Assembly (NCBI GenBank): GCA_000016765.1
Contig: CP000699.1
Location: 3,311,001-3,375,000 of the forward strand
DNA length: 64,000 nucleotides
Direction of reading: 5' to 3'
Origin: Rhizorhabdus wittichii RW1
GTDB lineage: Bacteria > Pseudomonadota > Alphaproteobacteria > Sphingomonadales > Sphingomonadaceae
Each line of letters starts with the position of its first letter. Within the stretch, counting starts at the first letter, position 1. A program made the translations under genes and the position numbers. Shown here one piece after another: positions 18,225-28,653 of the stretch. Under the pieces are notes generated by a model. It made no database searches. It had not been told where the DNA came from and saw nothing but the letters and a program-made list of their open reading frames with translations.

Positions 18225-20081
18225 ATGCCTGCCTATCGCTCGCGCACGTCCACCCATGGTCGCAACATGGCGGGTGCGCGCGCCCTGTGGCGTGCGACCG
18301 GCATCAAGGATGGCGACTTCGGCAAGCCGATCATCGCGATCGCCAACAGCTTCACCCAGTTCGTGCCCGGCCACATCCATCTGAAGGATCTCGGCCAGAT
18401 GGTCGCGCGCGAGATCGAGGCGCATGGCGGCATCGCCAAGGAGTTCAATACCATCGCCGTCGACGACGGCATCGCCCAGGGCCATCTCGGCATGCTCTAC
18501 TCGCTGCCAAGCCGGGAGATCATCGCCGATGCGGTAGAATATATGGTCAACGCGCATTGCGCCGACGCGCTGGTGTGCATCTCCAACTGCGACAAGATCA
18601 CGCCGGGGATGCTGATGGCGGCGCTCCGGCTCAACGTCCCGACCGTCTTCGTGTCGGGCGGCCCCATGGAGGCGGGGAAGATAGTGGCTGCCGACGGCAA
18701 GCTGCGCGTGATCGACACCGTCGATCCCATGGTTCTGGCCGGCGATCCGACGGTGAGCGACGAAGAGGTCGAGGCCTATGAGAAGTCGGCCTGCCCGACC
18801 TGCGGCTCCTGCGCCGGCATGTTCACTGCCAATTCGATGAACTGCCTGACGGAGGCGCTGGGCCTTTCACTGCCGGGCAATGGCACGACGCTCGCGACCC
18901 ATGCCGACCGGCGCAGCCTCTTTCTCGAAGCTGCCCGCACGATCATGCGGATCACCAGGCGCTATTATGAGGAGGAGGACGGGAGCATCCTGCCGCGTGG
19001 CATCGCCGGCTTCGCGGCGTTCGAGAATGCCATGCGGCTGGACATGGCGATGGGCGGCAGCACCAATACGATCCTCCACCTGCTCGCGGCGGCGCGCGAA
19101 GCGGAGGTCGACTTCACCATGGCCGATATCGACCGGTTGTCCCGCGACACGCCCTGTCTGTGCAAGGTCGCGCCCAACAACAGCAACGTCCATATCGAGG
19201 ATATCCATCGCGCCGGTGGCATCATGTCGATCCTCGGACAGATCGACCGGGCCGGCTTGCTCAATCGCGATTGTGCGACGATCCATAGCCCGACGCTCGC
19301 CGAAGCGCTCGACCGCTGGGACATTTCCCGCACCGACGATGCTGAGGTGGAGAGCTTCTACAAGGCGGCGCCGGGCGGCGTGCGCACGACCGAGGCGTTC
19401 AGCCAGGCGAAGCGCTGGAGCGAACTCGATACTGATCGCGAGACGGGCGTGATCCGCAGCGCCGACCATGCCTTCTTCAAGGATGGCGGTCTGGCGGTAT
19501 TGTACGGAAACATCGCGCGCGACGGTTGCATCGTCAAAACCGCCGGCGTCGACGAGGCGATCCTGAAATTCTCGGGATCGGCGGTAATCTGCGAGAGCCA
19601 GGACGACGCGGTTGCGAAGATCCTGGGTGACAAGGTCAAGGCCGGAGACGTGGTGGTCGTGCGTTATGAAGGACCGAAAGGCGGCCCCGGCATGCAGGAG
19701 ATGCTGTATCCGACCAGCTATCTGAAGGCGCGGGGGCTCGGCAAAGCCTGTGCCCTGATTACCGATGGCCGCTTCTCGGGAGCGACCTCGGGTCTTTCGA
19801 TCGGCCATGTCTCCCCCGAAGCGGCCGAAGGCGGAGCGATCGGGTTGATCGAGGATGGCGACATCATCGAGATCGACATCCCCGCACGGCGGATCGACGT
19901 GCGGCTATCCGAGGCCGAACTGGCCGCTCGCCGCGCTGCCATGGAGGCAAGGGGCACCGTCGCGTGGCAGCCAGTCGATCGCGACCGGCCGGTCAGCATG
20001 GCGCTGCGCGCCTATGCTGCTCTGACGACGAGTGCCGCCCATGGGGCAGTGCGCGATGCCACCCAATTGGCGAGGCGATGA
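18225..20081 (+). CDS. ilvD: Dihydroxy-acid dehydratase
   Basis: A 618-residue protein closely matching the canonical long IlvD (E. coli 616), which dehydrates 2,3-dihydroxy-isovalerate and -methylvalerate in valine, leucine and isoleucine synthesis. Fe-S ligands are in [13 protein letters not shown] and [19 protein letters not shown]; other signatures are [20 protein letters not shown] at the start, [19 protein letters not shown], and [19 protein letters not shown] near the end. GGGAGAG precedes the ATG. It ends an operon of aminotransferase, RidA and ALDH, an unusual place for a biosynthetic gene; sugar-acid dehydratases of the same superfamily are an alternative, but the near full-length similarity favours IlvD. 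Confidence 0.92.
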   Translation: MPAYRSRTSTHGRNMAGARALWRATGIKDGDFGKPIIAIANSFTQFVPGHIHLKDLGQMVAREIEAHGGIAKEFNTIAVDDGIAQGHLGMLYSLPSREIIADAVEYMVNAHCADALVCISNCDKITPGMLMAALRLNVPTVFVSGGPMEAGKIVAADGKLRVIDTVDPMVLAGDPTVSDEEVEAYEKSACPTCGSCAGMFTANSMNCLTEALGLSLPGNGTTLATHADRRSLFLEAARTIMRITRRYYEEEDGSILPRGIAGFAAFENAMRLDMAMGGSTNTILHLLAAAREAEVDFTMADIDRLSRDTPCLCKVAPNNSNVHIEDIHRAGGIMSILGQIDRAGLLNRDCATIHSPTLAEALDRWDISRTDDAEVESFYKAAPGGVRTTEAFSQAKRWSELDTDRETGVIRSADHAFFKDGGLAVLYGNIARDGCIVKTAGVDEAILKFSGSAVICESQDDAVAKILGDKVKAGDVVVVRYEGPKGGPGMQEMLYPTSYLKARGLGKACALITDGRFSGATSGLSIGHVSPEAAEGGAIGLIEDGDIIEIDIPARRIDVRLSEAELAARRAAMEARGTVAWQPVDRDRPVSMALRAYAALTTSAAHGAVRDATQLARR

Positions 20082-20093
20082 GGCGAGGCTCGT

Positions 20094-21473
<1,380 letters not shown>

Positions 21474-21486
21474 GCAGGCCTCTCTT

Positions 21487-22746
21487 TCAATGAAGGCCGA
21501 GTGTAGCTTGTGCGATCAGCGCAGCACCACCGAAAGTGCCGAGAAAGACGGCCAGGGAGACGATTGCGAGCTTCCAGCCGACCTGTCGGGCGGCCCGAGC
21601 CTCCTGGCCACCCAGTGCAAAGCCGGCGATGGTGAGCGGGACCATGACGAGGCTGAGCGCGTCGAAGGCGCCCGTTGCGGTGGTGACGAGCGATCCGGTC
21701 GCCGGATTGGCTCCGAACGCCAGGCCGAGGACCGATGCCCAGGCGATCGCCGGTAGCTTCGCATGCAGGAGGCGGTTGATCAGGACCGAGACCCAGCTCA
21801 GCGCCAAGATGACCGTTGCCACCAACAGAGCCAGGAGGATGTCCTTTGCGGCCACAGCGGGGATGAGGATCGATGCCAGCGACATCGCCAGCCAGTCCAG
21901 CTTGGTCGCGACGACCGGCGGACAGCCGCTTGTCTGAGGAATGGCCTCGCCCTCCTGAATGACCAGCTGGGCCGAGCCGAACTTCCTGTAAAGCCAGTCC
22001 ACCAGCGGCAGTGTCACGAATAGCGCGACGTAGAAGCCGCCGATTGTGCTGAGGAGGTTGCTGGCCCCGGCCAGTGCGAGAATCTGCTCGCTGTTTGCGG
22101 GATCGGCAACGCCGAGCGCGCCGGCGCAGGCGGCGGTCATGCTGGCGCTGCCGATCCCGCAGGACACGGCCAACGCGCGATGATCGAAGAAGCCGAGTCC
22201 GGCAGCAAGGGATGCAATTACCGAGAAGATCAGCGTACCGGCCAGAGTGCCGATGATGTAAATCGCCAGGACGCCGGTGCCCTCGGGAGAGCGTAGTCCA
22301 TAGCGCTCCGCAATGATCGCGACGCTGGACTCGCGCGCGATCGAGAATGTCGCCCCGACCGTCTCGCGGCCGAGTCGCAGCAGCCAGACCGCGATAGGGA
22401 AGGAGAGCAGCACCGTGCCGCCGAAATGACCAATCTCCTGCAAGATCAGTGCGGGGCCTGCCGCCAGGACGGCGCGCCAGTTGTGGCCGACCACGGCGCC
22501 GAGCAGGACGATAAATGGGAGCATGGCGAAGGGCAGGGTCGCCGAGAAGCGCTGTCCCATTCGGTCACCCTCGCCATGTCCGACTGAGCGACGAAACGCG
22601 ATGTTCAACAAGAGCGACAGCACAAAGGCATAGGTGATCGGGAGGACGACCATCGTAGTCGGCCCGAGCGGGAGTTCTAGCGCGGGAAGCAAGGATGTGA
22701 GCGCCGCAGCGCCAGCCGCCATGATCCATGGTTTCGCAAGGAACAT
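21487..22746 (-). CDS. DUF3100-like integral membrane protein, putative transporter
   Basis: A 419-residue, very hydrophobic protein with about 11-12 predicted membrane segments. The central stretch around ARESSVAIIAERYGLRSPEG followed by AIYIIGTLAGTLIFSVIASL is what I associate with DUF3100 proteins, a family of unknown function; the assignment is from memory. The sequence has internal twofold character, GGTVLLSFPIAVWLLRLGRE in the first half and LIPAVAAKDILLALL in the second, as in many secondary carriers. It directly precedes serine dehydratase by 13 bp. Co-transcription with a serine-degrading enzyme suggests amino-acid uptake or export, possibly serine, but nothing in the sequence proves the substrate. 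Divergent from the S9 peptidase at 22954. Confidence 0.65.
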   Translation of the reverse strand: MFLAKPWIMAAGAAALTSLLPALELPLGPTTMVVLPITYAFVLSLLLNIAFRRSVGHGEGDRMGQRFSATLPFAMLPFIVLLGAVVGHNWRAVLAAGPALILQEIGHFGGTVLLSFPIAVWLLRLGRETVGATFSIARESSVAIIAERYGLRSPEGTGVLAIYIIGTLAGTLIFSVIASLAAGLGFFDHRALAVSCGIGSASMTAACAGALGVADPANSEQILALAGASNLLSTIGGFYVALFVTLPLVDWLYRKFGSAQLVIQEGEAIPQTSGCPPVVATKLDWLAMSLASILIPAVAAKDILLALLVATVILALSWVSVLINRLLHAKLPAIAWASVLGLAFGANPATGSLVTTATGAFDALSLVMVPLTIAGFALGGQEARAARQVGWKLAIVSLAVFLGTFGGAALIAQATLGLH

Positions 22747-22953
22747 GCTCTCTCCTGCATGTGGGATGCCATTCGATCCGGAAGCTAAAGAAGGGGTGGT
22801 GAGAAGAGGCTTCGAAGAGACAAGCCGGGCAGAGATTTTCCGGCGATTGTCGAAGCGATGCTGCGGAGGCGCTCCGCCTCGGCCCGAAATTCGAATGAAC
22901 TTTCCAACGCGCGCGACCTAGGATCGCCATCATAGCCATAAGAGGGGCGAAAG

Positions 22954-24990
22954 ATGACTAAGCTGCTCGTGCGATTGTTTCTCCTCACGTGGGTCATGGC
23001 GGGATCGCCGGGCCTGTACGCGCGCGGCTTCGAAGCCTCCGATTCCATGAACATTGTCGGCATGAAGCATCCGCAGATCGCTCCCGATGGAGCGCGCGCG
23101 TCGATCATCGTTTCAAAGGCCGATATCGAGGCGAACCGGTTCACCGCCGAACTACGCGTCGTCGACACGCGCACCGGACAAGAAATATTGGCCCTCGATC
23201 CGGCATGGGAGGTGAGTGAAAGCCGCTGGGCGCCTGACGGCCAGCAGCTCGCCATCATTGCGAAGCGTGCTGGTGTGAAGGAGGCAGTGGCACAGATCTA
23301 CGTGCTGGACATCAAATCCCCCACGCCGCGGCAGATCACGCAGGCCTCGGATGGCATCGTTCAGCTTGCCTGGGGGCCCGACGGCAAGAGCGTCGCCTAT
23401 GGCCGCGAAGAAGCGCTCGGACTGCCCAAAGTCGACGGCAAGCTCGTGTCCTTCGAAGTGAAGGAGCGGGGCTATCTCGCCACCGAGCCGCGCAAGCGAA
23501 TCCAGCTCTGGATCGCGCAGGCCGATGGTTCGGGTGAAAAGCAACTAACGCGGGGGAATTGGACCCTCCAGGTGCCCTATAAGGGATCGGGTCCGGCAAT
23601 CCTTCCCTTCGCGTGGTTCCCTGACGGCAAGAGTATCGTCGTGGCGACCCAGGCCGAGCCCGATGTGAACTCGCTGGAGCGGGCTCTCCGTATCGTAGAC
23701 GTCGCAACGGGCGAAGTTCATTCGTTGCTGGAGCCTGACGCCCGCGCGATCAATCCGGTCGTTTCGCCCGACGGGCGCGAGGTCGCCTATTGGGAATATC
23801 CCAGATATGGCGATGCCTTTTCCTTCTCCGTTCGCGTTGTGGACGTGGCGAGCCGGACGGTACGGGCGTCTCCGCCGCAGCCGCTCGATCATAATCTCAG
23901 CCTGGCGCGTTGGTTTCCGAAGGGCGGGGACATTCTCGTCGGCGGCGACGACAGCGATCGGACGAGCCTCTGGATACAGCGCAGAGCCGCGCCGCCGATC
24001 AAAGTGGACACCGGCAACCTCGATCTGGCGATGCATTTTCGCGTTCGCGCGGACATGTCCGCCACCGGCGCGATCGTCTTCGTGGCGAGTTCCCCGCAAA
24101 GTCCTTTCGAACTCTATTTCATGGCTAATGCGAACGCGCGTCCTCGGCGGCTGACCGACTATAATGCCGCGGCCAGGGCGCTCGAGTTGGGGAGCGCAAA
24201 TATGCTCCGTTGGCGGACTCATGATGGCTTCGAAGCGAACGGGGTCGTGACCGTGCCCTACGGTTTTCAGGCGAACCGTCGTTACCCGCTGGTGATCGTT
24301 TCGCACGGTGGGCCGATGCAGGCTTCGACGCTGAAATGGAACAGCTTCACTCAGGAACTCGCGGCCCGCGGCTGGATCGTGTTCGAGCCCAATTACCGGG
24401 GCAGCGACAATCTCGGGCGGAATTATCAGGTAGCCATCGTCGGCGACATGGGGGCGGGCCCCGCACGCGATGTGATGGCTGGGCTAGGCGAGTTGAAGAG
24501 GCAATTTCCCATCGATGCGGATCGGATCGCCGTTACGGGCGAGTCCTATGGCGGCTATATGTCGGGGTGGCTGATCAGCCATTATCAGGGCTGGCGTGCG
24601 GCCGTTCTCGGCGCTCCCCTGCTTGATATTGCCGATTTTGCCGATCTCGCGGATGTCGGGGACCTCGCGGGAAGCCGGTTCTCAGGCGCGTCCCCGTGGG
24701 AGCCGGGCGGGCAGGCTGTCAATCAGAGCCAGTCGCCCATCTATGCCTCGGCAGCGGTCAAGACGCCCACGCTCTTCCTCACCACGACATTCGATCATCG
24801 CGTGCCCGTGGTGAGCTCCCACCGGATGTTTCAGGCGCTGCGGCAGAACAAGGTCGAGACGCGCTTCTTCATCTACCCCGTCGAAGGGCATGGGACGAGC
24901 GATCCCGTCCGGGAGCTCGATTGGAACAAGCGCTGGATGGACTGGATCGCCGGGCATTTCGATGGCGCACCGGGCGAGAAGGGAAAGTGA
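22954..24990 (+). CDS. S9-family prolyl-oligopeptidase-type serine peptidase, secreted
   Basis: A 678-residue peptidase with an N-terminal signal peptide (MTKLLVRLFLLTWVMAGSPG, cleavage near LYARG), so it acts in the periplasm or outside. Residues about 30-400 carry repeated WAPDG / WGPDG / WFPDG / SPDG blades of a beta-propeller; the C-terminal alpha/beta-hydrolase has the nucleophile S531 in GESYGGYM, D614 in TTFDHRVP and H646 in EGHGTSDP. SHGGPMQ is the oxyanion segment. The family cleaves short peptides, often acyl-aminoacyl or dipeptidyl. Its stop overlaps the likely start of an M20 amidohydrolase (GTGA), pairing peptide cleavage with hydrolysis of the released acyl-amino acid. Confidence 0.93.
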   Translation: MTKLLVRLFLLTWVMAGSPGLYARGFEASDSMNIVGMKHPQIAPDGARASIIVSKADIEANRFTAELRVVDTRTGQEILALDPAWEVSESRWAPDGQQLAIIAKRAGVKEAVAQIYVLDIKSPTPRQITQASDGIVQLAWGPDGKSVAYGREEALGLPKVDGKLVSFEVKERGYLATEPRKRIQLWIAQADGSGEKQLTRGNWTLQVPYKGSGPAILPFAWFPDGKSIVVATQAEPDVNSLERALRIVDVATGEVHSLLEPDARAINPVVSPDGREVAYWEYPRYGDAFSFSVRVVDVASRTVRASPPQPLDHNLSLARWFPKGGDILVGGDDSDRTSLWIQRRAAPPIKVDTGNLDLAMHFRVRADMSATGAIVFVASSPQSPFELYFMANANARPRRLTDYNAAARALELGSANMLRWRTHDGFEANGVVTVPYGFQANRRYPLVIVSHGGPMQASTLKWNSFTQELAARGWIVFEPNYRGSDNLGRNYQVAIVGDMGAGPARDVMAGLGELKRQFPIDADRIAVTGESYGGYMSGWLISHYQGWRAAVLGAPLLDIADFADLADVGDLAGSRFSGASPWEPGGQAVNQSQSPIYASAAVKTPTLFLTTTFDHRVPVVSSHRMFQALRQNKVETRFFIYPVEGHGTSDPVRELDWNKRWMDWIAGHFDGAPGEKGK

Positions 24991-26201
24991 AGGTGGAAGA
25001 CGCGCTCGGGACGATTGTCGAAGAAGTCCGCAAGAACGCTGACCTGCATCAATCGATGATGCAGTGGCGGCGCGACTTCCATCGCCATCCGGAGATTGGC
25101 TTCGGCGAACACAGGACCGCGGCTCGTATCGCCGAGCTTCTCCGGGATTGGGGAATCGAGGTCACGACCGGCGTGGGCGGAACCGGCGTGGTCGGCATCA
25201 TCGACGGATGCCGTGGGTTGGGGCGCTCAATCGCCCTGCGCGCCGATATGGATGCGCTTCCGATCGTCGAGCAGAATGACTTCGCTCACATGTCCGCGCA
25301 TCACGGCCTCATGCATGGCTGCGGCCATGACGGGCATAGTGCCATGTTGCTGGGTGCCGCCCGTCACCTTGCCGATGGCCGAGACTTTGCGGGCCGTATC
25401 GTCCTGATCTTCCAGCCTGCCGAAGAGGTGCTGACCAGCGGCGCACGGGAGATGATCGCCGATGGTGTCCTGGATCGCTTCCCGTTTGAGGCGATCTACG
25501 CTGTCCACAATTATCCGCCCCTTGCGCCGGGCACTGCGGCGGTCCGCACCGGTCCATTTCTGGCGTCGGCCGACAGCTTTCATATCGAGGTGACGGGCCT
25601 GGGCGGTCATGGCGCCCAGCCCCATCTCGCGCGCAGCCCGGTTGCGCCCGCGTGCGAAATCGCCCTGGCCCTGCAACGGATTGCGTCACAATCGGTCAAC
25701 GCGCTCGACAATTGCGTCGTCAACACGACGATGGTGCGGACCGGCGACACCCACAATGTCATTCCGGATACTGCGTTGATCGGGGGCACGGTGCGCTGCT
25801 TCCGCGAGGAGGTCCGCAAGGACAACGCCGCCGAGATTGACAGGATCGCCACCAACATCGCGCGTGCTCATGGCTGCGAAGCGAAGGTCGACTATGTCTG
25901 GGGCCACCCGGCGACGATCAACACTGCGCGCGAGGCAGAGAGAGCGGCGACGGTGCTGACGAGCCTCCTCGGTGACAGGCAGGTGATCACCGATCATCCC
26001 CAGATCATGGGCAGCGAGGACTTCGCTTACTTCCTTCAGCAACGGCGCGGTGCCTATATCGTGCTCGGTCGGGGGGGCTCGATGATCCATAATCCCCGCT
26101 ACGACTTCAACGACGAGATATTGTCGACCGGCGCCGCCTATTTCGTCGGTATCGCCTTGAGCGAACTCGCCGGCGGTCCCGCCAAGCCATCGGGGAGCTA
26201 G
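24987..26201 (+). CDS. M20-family amidohydrolase, hippurate-hydrolase type
   Basis: A 404-residue cytosolic metallo-amidohydrolase. Metal and catalytic residues are visible in LRADMDALPI, HGCGHDGHSAMLLGA, IFQPAEE and MGSEDFAYFLQ; the lid domain shows THNVIPDTALIGGTVR. Such enzymes release amino acids from N-acyl or N-aroyl conjugates (hippurate, indole-acetyl-amino acids). No ATG lies near the front; GTG at 24987 overlaps the peptidase stop (GTGA) and has GAGAAGG just upstream, with GTG at 24993 an equally good alternative. The coupled arrangement suggests both genes work on one peptide or conjugate nutrient. The gene ends before a 214-bp gap. Confidence 0.9.
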   Translation: MKVEDALGTIVEEVRKNADLHQSMMQWRRDFHRHPEIGFGEHRTAARIAELLRDWGIEVTTGVGGTGVVGIIDGCRGLGRSIALRADMDALPIVEQNDFAHMSAHHGLMHGCGHDGHSAMLLGAARHLADGRDFAGRIVLIFQPAEEVLTSGAREMIADGVLDRFPFEAIYAVHNYPPLAPGTAAVRTGPFLASADSFHIEVTGLGGHGAQPHLARSPVAPACEIALALQRIASQSVNALDNCVVNTTMVRTGDTHNVIPDTALIGGTVRCFREEVRKDNAAEIDRIATNIARAHGCEAKVDYVWGHPATINTAREAERAATVLTSLLGDRQVITDHPQIMGSEDFAYFLQQRRGAYIVLGRGGSMIHNPRYDFNDEILSTGAAYFVGIALSELAGGPAKPSGS

Positions 26202-26277
26202 TCCGTTGGACCACAAATCGGTGTTAGTTTACCAACCCATGTTACCAGCGCTACCGAATCAACGGCGGCTTTCGGGA

Positions 26278-26412
26278 TCAACATCGTCGTGGCTGAACGG
26301 CATCTTTCGGGCGCAAAGCTGCCGCGAGCGCCAGCGCGGCGGGGTCGTCAGTAAGGGCCAGCTCTACATAATGTCCGTTCACGCGTTTTAACGTCAGGAT
26401 CGCCAGCGTCGG
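26278..26412 (-). pseudogene. Possible gene fragment downstream of MarR
   Basis: After the MarR stop the minus strand stays open for about 44 codons ending at 26278, including TLAILTLKRVNGHYVELAL followed by TDDPAALALAAALRP. The amino-acid make-up looks protein-like, but there is no ATG or ribosome site and I do not recognise it. It may be the tail of a lost gene. The rest of 26202-26415 shows nothing. Confidence 0.25.
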
Positions 26413-26415
26413 CGG

Positions 26416-26940
26416 TCAGAGCAGTGGCGCGCGCGTCTTTTCGTTGAAGTGGGTGACGAACTTGTCGAGCAGGCGGAGGAACTGCTCGGCCTCCTCCGGC
26501 TCGAAGGGCGACAGGGCGATCTCCTGCGCGCGGGCGGCCGGCTCTTGCAGGTCCTTCAGCAGGCGCTCGCCCTTGGCCGTCAGGACGATGATCTTGCGGC
26601 GGCCATCGGCGGGATCGGCGAGGCGGACGACGAGGCGTTCGCGTTCGAGTTTCTGGATCACCAGCCCCGTCGTCGAGCGGTCGAGCCCGACCTTCTTCGA
26701 CACCCCGATCTGATCGAGATCGTCATAGACGCGCAGGATCACCAGCACGCCATATTGCGTGGTCGTGATGTTGAACGCGGCGCTTTCCTCCGTGAACAGC
26801 GACACGGCGATCTGATGGGCGCGGCGCAGCAGGAAGCCCGGCCGCTGGTACAGGGCCTCGAGCTGCTTGGCGCGATCGGCGGCAGGGGAGCGGGCGGGGG
26901 TGGACACAGCCGATCTTTGCCAGCGGGGAAGGAAACTCAC
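26416..26940 (-). CDS. MarR-family transcriptional regulator
   Basis: A 174-residue winged-helix protein. ITTTQYGVLVILRVYDDLDQ starts the DNA-binding domain, VSKKVGLDRSTTGLVIQKLERE is the recognition helix, and RLADPADGRRKIIVLTAKGE is the wing, at residues about 58-125; the flanking helices form the dimer. MarR proteins are usually repressors released by phenolic ligands. It is the third gene after a receptor and a sulfatase, starting 30 bp behind the sulfatase stop, so it may regulate that operon and sense a product. The palindrome at 31018-31040 in the operon's promoter is a candidate site. The start is uncertain: GTG at 26940 or GTG at 26907. Confidence 0.9.
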   Translation of the reverse strand: MSFLPRWQRSAVSTPARSPAADRAKQLEALYQRPGFLLRRAHQIAVSLFTEESAAFNITTTQYGVLVILRVYDDLDQIGVSKKVGLDRSTTGLVIQKLERERLVVRLADPADGRRKIIVLTAKGERLLKDLQEPAARAQEIALSPFEPEEAEQFLRLLDKFVTHFNEKTRAPLL

Positions 26941-26970
26941 AACCCCGCTGATCCCTGCGGCAAAGGCGTA

Positions 26971-28653
26971 TCAGTCGGCGGCGGGATGCAGGACGACATC
27001 GTTGCGGCGCGCATAGTCGTGCCAGTGCCGAACCAGCCCGGCCAATATGTCGGTGTGCTCGGCGGCGAGGTCGCGGGTTTCGCCGGGATCCACCGACAGG
27101 TCGTATAAGTGCCAGCGTCCGTCGGTGTCGCTGAGCATGGTCGGCGGACGAGTCGGGGCGGGGTAGACCGCCTTCCACTGGCCCGCCCTCAGCGAACGCC
27201 CGAAGAACAGTTCCTCGCCGATCGCCTCGTCCGGCTGGCGAACCTGCGCGATTCGCGCGTCGCGCAGTAGCGGCACCAGCGAACGGCCTTCGGTCGCCGG
27301 TTTCCTTGCGCTGCTGGCCGGGCCCGCCGCCAGGGCGAGCGCGGTCGGCATCATGTCGGTGACGTGGGTCAGCGCGTGGCTGATGCCATGCCAGGTCACC
27401 CCCGCTCCCGAGATGAAGGCGGGCACACGGGTGCCACCCTCGGTCGTATAGCCCTTGAAGCGGTTGAAGGGGGCGGACCCCGCCTGCGCCCAGCCGGCGC
27501 CATAGGTCAGGAAGGAATGGGCGCGGCCCATGTTCTCCAGGCTGTTGTCGATCCCCAGCGACGCCTGCGTCCGCGGGTCGTGCAGGGCGGGGGCTCCGCC
27601 GCCGCCGTCGGGACCGTTGTCCGACAGGAAGACGACGATCGTGTTCCCGAGGTCGCCCGATCGCGACAGGCTGGCCAGCAGCCGCCCGACATTCTGGTCG
27701 AGCCGGTCGACCATCGCGGCGTAGATTTCCATCTTGCGTGCTTCGACGCGTCGCCGTTCGGCGGACAGCGTTGTCCAGTCCTCGACGGCCAGGGGCTGGA
27801 AGGGCCGCACGTCCGGCGGGACGATGCCAAGCTCCTTCATCCGCTTCAGTCGCCGTTCGCGCAACGCCATCGGTCCGTCATCATATTTGCCGGAATATTT
27901 GGCGACGACGTCCGCCGGGGCCTGGAGTGGCCAATGTGGTGCGGTGAAGGCCAGATAGGCGAAGAAGGGCCGATGCGCCCGGGCCGGACTGGTCAGGTAG
28001 CCGATCAGCTTTTCGGTGAACAGGTCGCTCGAATAAGCCCCTTCGGGAAAGGTGGTGAGCCTGCCATCCTCGCGATATTGCGTCCCGACGCCGATCCCGA
28101 CCGATCGCCATTGGGCCGTCTGGTCGATCCCATAATGATTGCCGGCGCCGTCGAGCAGGGCGAAGGAGCGCGCGAAGCCGTGCGCCTTGGGCGATTGCTT
28201 CTCGGCATAGCCGAGATGCCATTTCCCGGCCATCGCGGTATAATAGCCCCTGGCGGACAGGGCCGAGGCGATGGTCGGCATCTTCAGCTTCAGATAGCCT
28301 TCATAGCCGGGGCGCCCGCGTTGCGCCGGGTCGGTGAATTCGGCCATCGTGCCGAGGCCGGCCGCATGATGGTCGCGGCCGGTCAGCAGCATCGCCCGCG
28401 TCGGCGAACAGGCCGGCGCCGCGTGGAAGTCGGCGAAGCGGACGCCGGCCTGCGCCAGCCGGTCGAGGTTGGGTGTCGCGATCTCGCCCCCGAACGCGCC
28501 GATGTCCGAATAGCCGAGATCGTCGGCGACGATCAGCAGGATGTTGGGGCGCTGGGGCGACGGCGCCGCCGGCGATCGCGCGCCGGCGACGGCGGTCAGG
28601 CCGGTCCCCGCCAGCAGCGCGAGCGCCGCGCCGAGGAGCCGGCGCTTCACCAT
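26971..28653 (-). CDS. Secreted type I sulfatase (arylsulfatase-like)
   Basis: A 560-residue sulfatase with a signal peptide (MVKRRLLGAALALLAGTGLT, cleavage after VAGA or nearby), so periplasmic. C82 in ACSPTRAMLLTGR is the residue normally converted to formylglycine (CxPxR), next to the second signature MAGKWHLGYAEKQSP; NILLIVADDLGYSD holds the metal Asp pair and FLSDNGPDGG the other metal ligands. It hydrolyses a sulfate ester, R-O-SO3, to an alcohol or phenol. The ATG overlaps the receptor stop by 7 bp (ATGGTGA), so the sulfatase is made with the receptor. Together they could import a sulfated aromatic and release a phenol for the island's hydroxylases. Substrate unproven. Confidence 0.93.
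   Translation of the reverse strand: MVKRRLLGAALALLAGTGLTAVAGARSPAAPSPQRPNILLIVADDLGYSDIGAFGGEIATPNLDRLAQAGVRFADFHAAPACSPTRAMLLTGRDHHAAGLGTMAEFTDPAQRGRPGYEGYLKLKMPTIASALSARGYYTAMAGKWHLGYAEKQSPKAHGFARSFALLDGAGNHYGIDQTAQWRSVGIGVGTQYREDGRLTTFPEGAYSSDLFTEKLIGYLTSPARAHRPFFAYLAFTAPHWPLQAPADVVAKYSGKYDDGPMALRERRLKRMKELGIVPPDVRPFQPLAVEDWTTLSAERRRVEARKMEIYAAMVDRLDQNVGRLLASLSRSGDLGNTIVVFLSDNGPDGGGGAPALHDPRTQASLGIDNSLENMGRAHSFLTYGAGWAQAGSAPFNRFKGYTTEGGTRVPAFISGAGVTWHGISHALTHVTDMMPTALALAAGPASSARKPATEGRSLVPLLRDARIAQVRQPDEAIGEELFFGRSLRAGQWKAVYPAPTRPPTMLSDTDGRWHLYDLSVDPGETRDLAAEHTDILAGLVRHWHDYARRNDVVLHPAAD

Noticed and set aside
26206-26391. A 61-codon plus-strand open frame after the M20 gene
   Set aside because: No similarity and no ribosome site.
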